Assembly: GCF_002877365.1 (NCBI RefSeq)
Contig: NZ_MCWZ01000317.1
Coordinates: 1 to 64,000, forward strand
DNA from: Vibrio sp. 10N.261.55.A7
GTDB lineage: Bacteria; Pseudomonadota; Gammaproteobacteria; Enterobacterales; Vibrionaceae
Length of the DNA stretch: 64,000 nucleotides
Reading direction: 5' to 3'
Part shown: in pieces, positions 61,243 to 64,000 of the stretch
Layout: every line of letters starts with the position of its first letter
Numbering within the stretch: position 1 is the stretch's first letter
Translations under genes and position numbers: made by a program
The notes under the pieces: model-generated
Database searches by the model: none
What the model saw: only the letters and a program-made list of their open reading frames with translations
Told to the model about the DNA's origin: nothing

Positions 61243-61671
61243 ATGAAAACTTTCGTTGCTAAACCAGAAACAGTAAAACGCGACTGGTATGTTGTAGACG
61301 CTGAAGGTAAAACTCTTGGTCGTCTAGCAAGTGAAATCGCTTCTCGCCTACGCGGCAAGCACAAAGCAGAATATACTCCTCACGTAGACACGGGTGATTA
61401 CATCATCGTTGTTAACGCTGAGAAAGTTACTGTAACTGGTAACAAAGCTAAGGGTAAGGTTTACTACCGTCACTCTGAGTTCCCAGGCGGCCTAAAATCA
61501 ATCACTTTTGAAAAGCTGATCGATCGTAAGCCTGAGATGGCACTTGAACTTGCTGTTAAAGGTATGTTGCCACGTGGTCCTTTAGGCCGTGCTATGTACC
61601 GTAAGCTAAAAGTTTACGCTGGTGCTGAGCACAACCATGTTGCTCAACAACCAACAGTACTAGACATCTAA
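61243..61671 (+). CDS. rplM: 50S ribosomal protein L13
   Basis: Early-assembly large-subunit protein. The 142-aa sequence matches the family throughout: [54 protein letters not shown], and the Lys/Arg-rich [17 protein letters not shown] near the end. Length equals E. coli L13. Codon use is strongly biased like eno. rpsI follows after 15 bases, the conserved operon. Confidence 0.98.
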   Translation: MKTFVAKPETVKRDWYVVDAEGKTLGRLASEIASRLRGKHKAEYTPHVDTGDYIIVVNAEKVTVTGNKAKGKVYYRHSEFPGGLKSITFEKLIDRKPEMALELAVKGMLPRGPLGRAMYRKLKVYAGAEHNHVAQQPTVLDI

Positions 61672-61686
61672 TCGGGGATTTTGAAA

Positions 61687-62079
61687 ATGGCAGAGAATCA
61701 ATACTACGGCACTGGTCGTCGCAAAAGCTCAGCAGCTCGTGTTTTCATCAAACCAGGCTCTGGTGAGATCGTAATCAACAAGCGCAGCCTTGATGTTTAC
61801 TTCGGTCGTGAAACTTCTCGTATGGTTGTTCGTCAACCACTTGAGCTAGTTGAACTTACTGAGAAATTAGACCTATACATCACTGTTAAAGGTGGTGGTA
61901 TTTCTGGTCAAGCAGGTGCTATCCGTCACGGTATCACTCGCGCGCTAATGGAATACGATGAGTCTCTACGTCCTGCGCTACGTGCAGCTGGTTACGTTAC
62001 TCGTGACGCTCGTTGCGTTGAACGTAAGAAAGTTGGTCTACGTAAAGCACGTCGTAAACCTCAATTCTCTAAGCGTTAA
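61687..62079 (+). CDS. rpsI: 30S ribosomal protein S9
   Basis: Small-subunit protein whose C-terminal tail reaches the P-site tRNA. The 130-aa protein begins [20 protein letters not shown], carries [19 protein letters not shown], and ends in the conserved basic tail [11 protein letters not shown]. The frame opens at a TTG at 61681, but GGGGAT precedes the ATG at 61687, which gives the E. coli length. A terminator follows. Confidence 0.98.
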   Translation: MAENQYYGTGRRKSSAARVFIKPGSGEIVINKRSLDVYFGRETSRMVVRQPLELVELTEKLDLYITVKGGGISGQAGAIRHGITRALMEYDESLRPALRAAGYVTRDARCVERKKVGLRKARRKPQFSKR

Positions 62080-62133
62080 TTTTTCTTTTACAGAAAAGTT
62101 CACGCTCCAGTTTCAATACTGGAATTGTGGTTC

Positions 62134-62164
62134 AAAGCCCAGCATATCGCTGGGCTTTTTGTAT
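62134..62164 (+). terminator. Terminator after rpsI
   Basis: AAAGCCCAGC and GCTGGGCTTT form a 10-bp stem with a 5-base loop, followed by T. Confidence 0.88.
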
Positions 62165-62285
62165 TTTAAAAGCTTCAAAAATCCTTTCTTTTCTCGTGCC
62201 TCTCAACCTCATTGTTCTTATTTCAGCTCTTTTGTGACCTAGCATAGGCTTTACCCTTTGATTGTTACAAAAAGGTAGCTTTATC

Positions 62286-62314
62286 TTGTCAAAAAGTAGG
62301 GTTTTATTTATCAT
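62286..62314 (+). promoter_or_regulatory. petABC promoter
   Basis: TTGTCA (62286-62291), a 17-base spacer, and TATCAT (62309-62314) each match the sigma-70 consensus in 5 of 6 positions. The start lies about 90 bases before petA. The rest of 62165-62412 shows nothing else that I recognise. Confidence 0.65.
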
Positions 62315-62412
62315 TTGCAATCAAATAAATATAAATAAAACTTTAATTTGTTAGCCATGCTCTGTAAGCGGAATAACTACTATCCAAAGGGAGCAAATGG
62401 GAGAATGTTTGG

Positions 62413-63006
62413 ATGAGCAACGCGCCTTTAAATAACGGTCGTAGAAGATTCTTGACTGCCACAACTGCGGTTGTTGGTGGTTTAGGAGCAGCTGCTGTCG
62501 CCGTTCCTTTTATTAAATCTTGGAACCCAAGTGAAAAAGCGAAAGCTGCTGGTGCTCCAGTAGAAGTCGATATCGGAAAAGTTGAAGAGGGAGGATTGCT
62601 TCGTGTTGAGTGGCGTGGCAAGCCTGTTTGGATTGTACGTCGCGGTAAAAAATCGCTCGAAGAACTAAAAAAAGTTGAAGATCAGCTCCGAGATCCAAAC
62701 TCTCAAGAAGAGCAACAACCAGAGTATGCTCAAAATGAGTTCCGTTCTATCAAGGAAGAGTATTTTATTGCTGTTGGTATTTGTACTCACTTAGGTTGCT
62801 CTCCAACTCACTTACCTAATACTTTTGGTGAACAGGTGAAAGGGGTTCAATCTGGCTTCTTCTGTCCATGCCACGGCTCTAAGTTTGATATGGCGGGACG
62901 AGTATTCCAAGGTGTTCCAGCTCCTTTAAATCTAGTTGTCCCACCACATACTTATTTAAGTGACACCAGAGTGCTCATCGGTGTTGACGACGGAGGGGAG
63001 GCATAA
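62413..63006 (+). CDS. petA: Ubiquinol-cytochrome c reductase, Rieske iron-sulfur subunit
   Basis: Rieske 2Fe-2S subunit of the cytochrome bc1 complex. The 197-aa protein has a Tat-type signal anchor (GRRRFLTATTAVVGGLGAAA, residues 9-28). The cluster ligands are in CTHLGC (124-129) and CPCHGS (151-156), with the conserved Pro loop GVPAPLNL. E. coli lacks bc1, so this is a feature shared with respiratory marine gamma-proteobacteria. The stop overlaps petB's start by one base. Confidence 0.97.
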   Translation: MSNAPLNNGRRRFLTATTAVVGGLGAAAVAVPFIKSWNPSEKAKAAGAPVEVDIGKVEEGGLLRVEWRGKPVWIVRRGKKSLEELKKVEDQLRDPNSQEEQQPEYAQNEFRSIKEEYFIAVGICTHLGCSPTHLPNTFGEQVKGVQSGFFCPCHGSKFDMAGRVFQGVPAPLNLVVPPHTYLSDTRVLIGVDDGGEA

Positions 63007-64000
63007 TGCAAGCACTACTTGATTGGGTAGAAAAACGTCTACCAGTGATGGATTCTTACAAAAAGCATCTATCAGAATATCCAATGCCGAAATCATTCAA
63101 CTTTTGGTACCTATTTGGTTCGTTAGCAATGCTAGTGCTGGTTAACCAAATCCTGACTGGTATCTGGTTAACAATGAACTATGTTCCTTCAGGTGAAGGT
63201 GCGTTTGCTTCTGTTGAATACATCATGCGTGATGTCGAATATGGATGGTTACTACGCTATATGCACTCAACAGGCGCATCTGCGTTTTTTGTTGTTATCT
63301 ATCTGCACATGTTCCGTGGCCTTATCTACGGCTCTTACCAAAAGCCTCGTGAGCTACTTTGGCTATTTGGTATGCTGATCTTCTTAGTACTTATGGCTGA
63401 AGCGTTTATGGGTTACTTGCTTCCTTGGGGACAAATGTCTTACTGGGGTGCACAGGTAATTATTTCGCTATTTGGTGCGATTCCAGTGATTGGCGATGAC
63501 CTGACTCTCTGGATCCGTGGTGACTATGTCATCTCAGGTGCAACTCTGAACCGTTTCTTTGCGCTTCATGTTATTGCACTGCCAATTGTTCTGCTTCTTC
63601 TGATTGTGTTGCACGTCCTAGCATTGCATGAGGTTGGCTCAAACAACCCTGACGGTATTGAAACTAAGTTGCCTAAAGGTTCTATGGGTGATGACTATAA
63701 GACTCAGTTTAAATTCCACGATAACTACTCGAAAAAGTACGATATTATCGACTCTATTCCATTCCACCCTTATGGAACAGTGAAAGACTTAGTTGGTGTT
63801 GCTGGTTTCTTATTCCTTTTCTGTTATGTGTTGTTCTTTAACCCTGAGATGGGTGGGTACTTCCTTGAGCCGCCTAACTTTGAAGCCGCTAACCCATTGA
63901 AAACACCTGAGCATATTGCTCCTGTTTGGTACTTCACTCCGTTTTACGCGATTCTTCGTGCGGTTCCAGATAAGTTATTAGGGGTTGTGGCAATGGGCGC
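63006..64000 (+). CDS. petB: Cytochrome b subunit of bc1 complex (partial)
   Basis: Starts at the ATG that overlaps the petA stop and runs without a stop to the window edge (about 331 codons seen). It opens MQALLDWVEKRLPVMDSYKK and has the cytochrome b core. Haem-ligand His pairs lie in RYMHSTGASAFFVVIYLHMFRG and ALHVIALPIVLLLLIVLHVLA. The quinone-site region is MGYLLPWGQMSYWGAQV, and the Qo motif appears as the PEW-equivalent APVWYFTPFYAILRA. About eight membrane segments are expected. Cut by the window end; petC should follow. Confidence 0.97.
   Translation, partial: MQALLDWVEKRLPVMDSYKKHLSEYPMPKSFNFWYLFGSLAMLVLVNQILTGIWLTMNYVPSGEGAFASVEYIMRDVEYGWLLRYMHSTGASAFFVVIYLHMFRGLIYGSYQKPRELLWLFGMLIFLVLMAEAFMGYLLPWGQMSYWGAQVIISLFGAIPVIGDDLTLWIRGDYVISGATLNRFFALHVIALPIVLLLLIVLHVLALHEVGSNNPDGIETKLPKGSMGDDYKTQFKFHDNYSKKYDIIDSIPFHPYGTVKDLVGVAGFLFLFCYVLFFNPEMGGYFLEPPNFEAANPLKTPEHIAPVWYFTPFYAILRAVPDKLLGVVAMG

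Overview
The window is a stretch of core chromosome from a gamma-proteobacterium of the family Vibrionaceae, most likely the genus Vibrio (chromosome 1). Nearly every protein reads as a close relative of an Escherichia coli/Vibrio housekeeping gene. The gene blocks (rpiA-fau-6S RNA-zapA; rpoE-rseABC-lepA-lepB-rnc-era-recO-pdxJ-acpS; relA-mazG-pyrG-eno; cca-gspAB; ygiF-glnE-hldE; nudF-yqiB-cpdA-yqiA-parE-parC; degS-degQ-zapG-zapE-rplM-rpsI-petAB) are typical of vibrios. A placement near the Splendidus clade is only an impression. I found no tRNA, rRNA operon, transposase, integrase, prophage or CRISPR array.

Layout. 0.1-2.1 kb (minus): rpiA, fau, 6S RNA and zapA. 2.3-5.4 kb (plus): ygfB and the ubiquinone hydroxylases ubiH and ubiI. 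5.5-7.7 kb (minus): ytfK, a 590-bp structured intergenic region, then a YbaK-family protein overlapping ygfZ. 8-8.6 kb (plus): sdhE-ygfX. 8.7-10.3 kb (minus): nadB, divergent from the sigma-E locus. 10.6-19.8 kb (plus): sigma-E and its regulators, then translation, secretion, RNA-processing and cofactor genes. 20-22.8 kb (minus): barA. 22.9-32.5 kb (plus): rlmD, relA, mazG, pyrG, eno and an MFS transporter. 32.6-33.8 kb (minus): cca. 33.9-36.4 kb (plus): gspA-gspB. 36.5-39.4 kb (minus): ygiM, a Pit phosphate transporter and its DUF47 partner. 39.6-47.8 kb: ygiF, a potassium channel (minus), a small chemoreceptor, glnE and hldE. 48-49.3 kb (minus): tolC. 49.5-56.5 kb (plus): nudF to parC. 56.5-59.7 kb (minus): degS, degQ, zapG. 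59.9-64 kb (plus): zapE, rplM-rpsI, petA and petB, which is cut by the window edge.

How the genes work together. The envelope-stress circuit is largely present: RpoE, anti-sigma RseA, RseB, the site-1 protease DegS and the periplasmic protease DegQ. I see sigma-E-like promoters before rpoE and, more weakly, before degQ. RelA and YtfK (a SpoT activator in E. coli) both concern (p)ppGpp, and MazG is a nucleotide pyrophosphatase coupled to that response in E. coli. ZapA, ZapE and ZapG link to division.

I did not find a clear undescribed multi-gene system. The best leads are non-coding or small: a decayed duplication of the eno 3' end plus its terminator beside an MFS gene; a candidate small RNA at about 6.03-6.18 kb (minus) with an anti-Shine-Dalgarno stretch; a CRP-like site and an inverted repeat at the pyrG promoter; a folded rplM leader; and a potassium channel/minimal chemoreceptor pair between ygiF and glnE.
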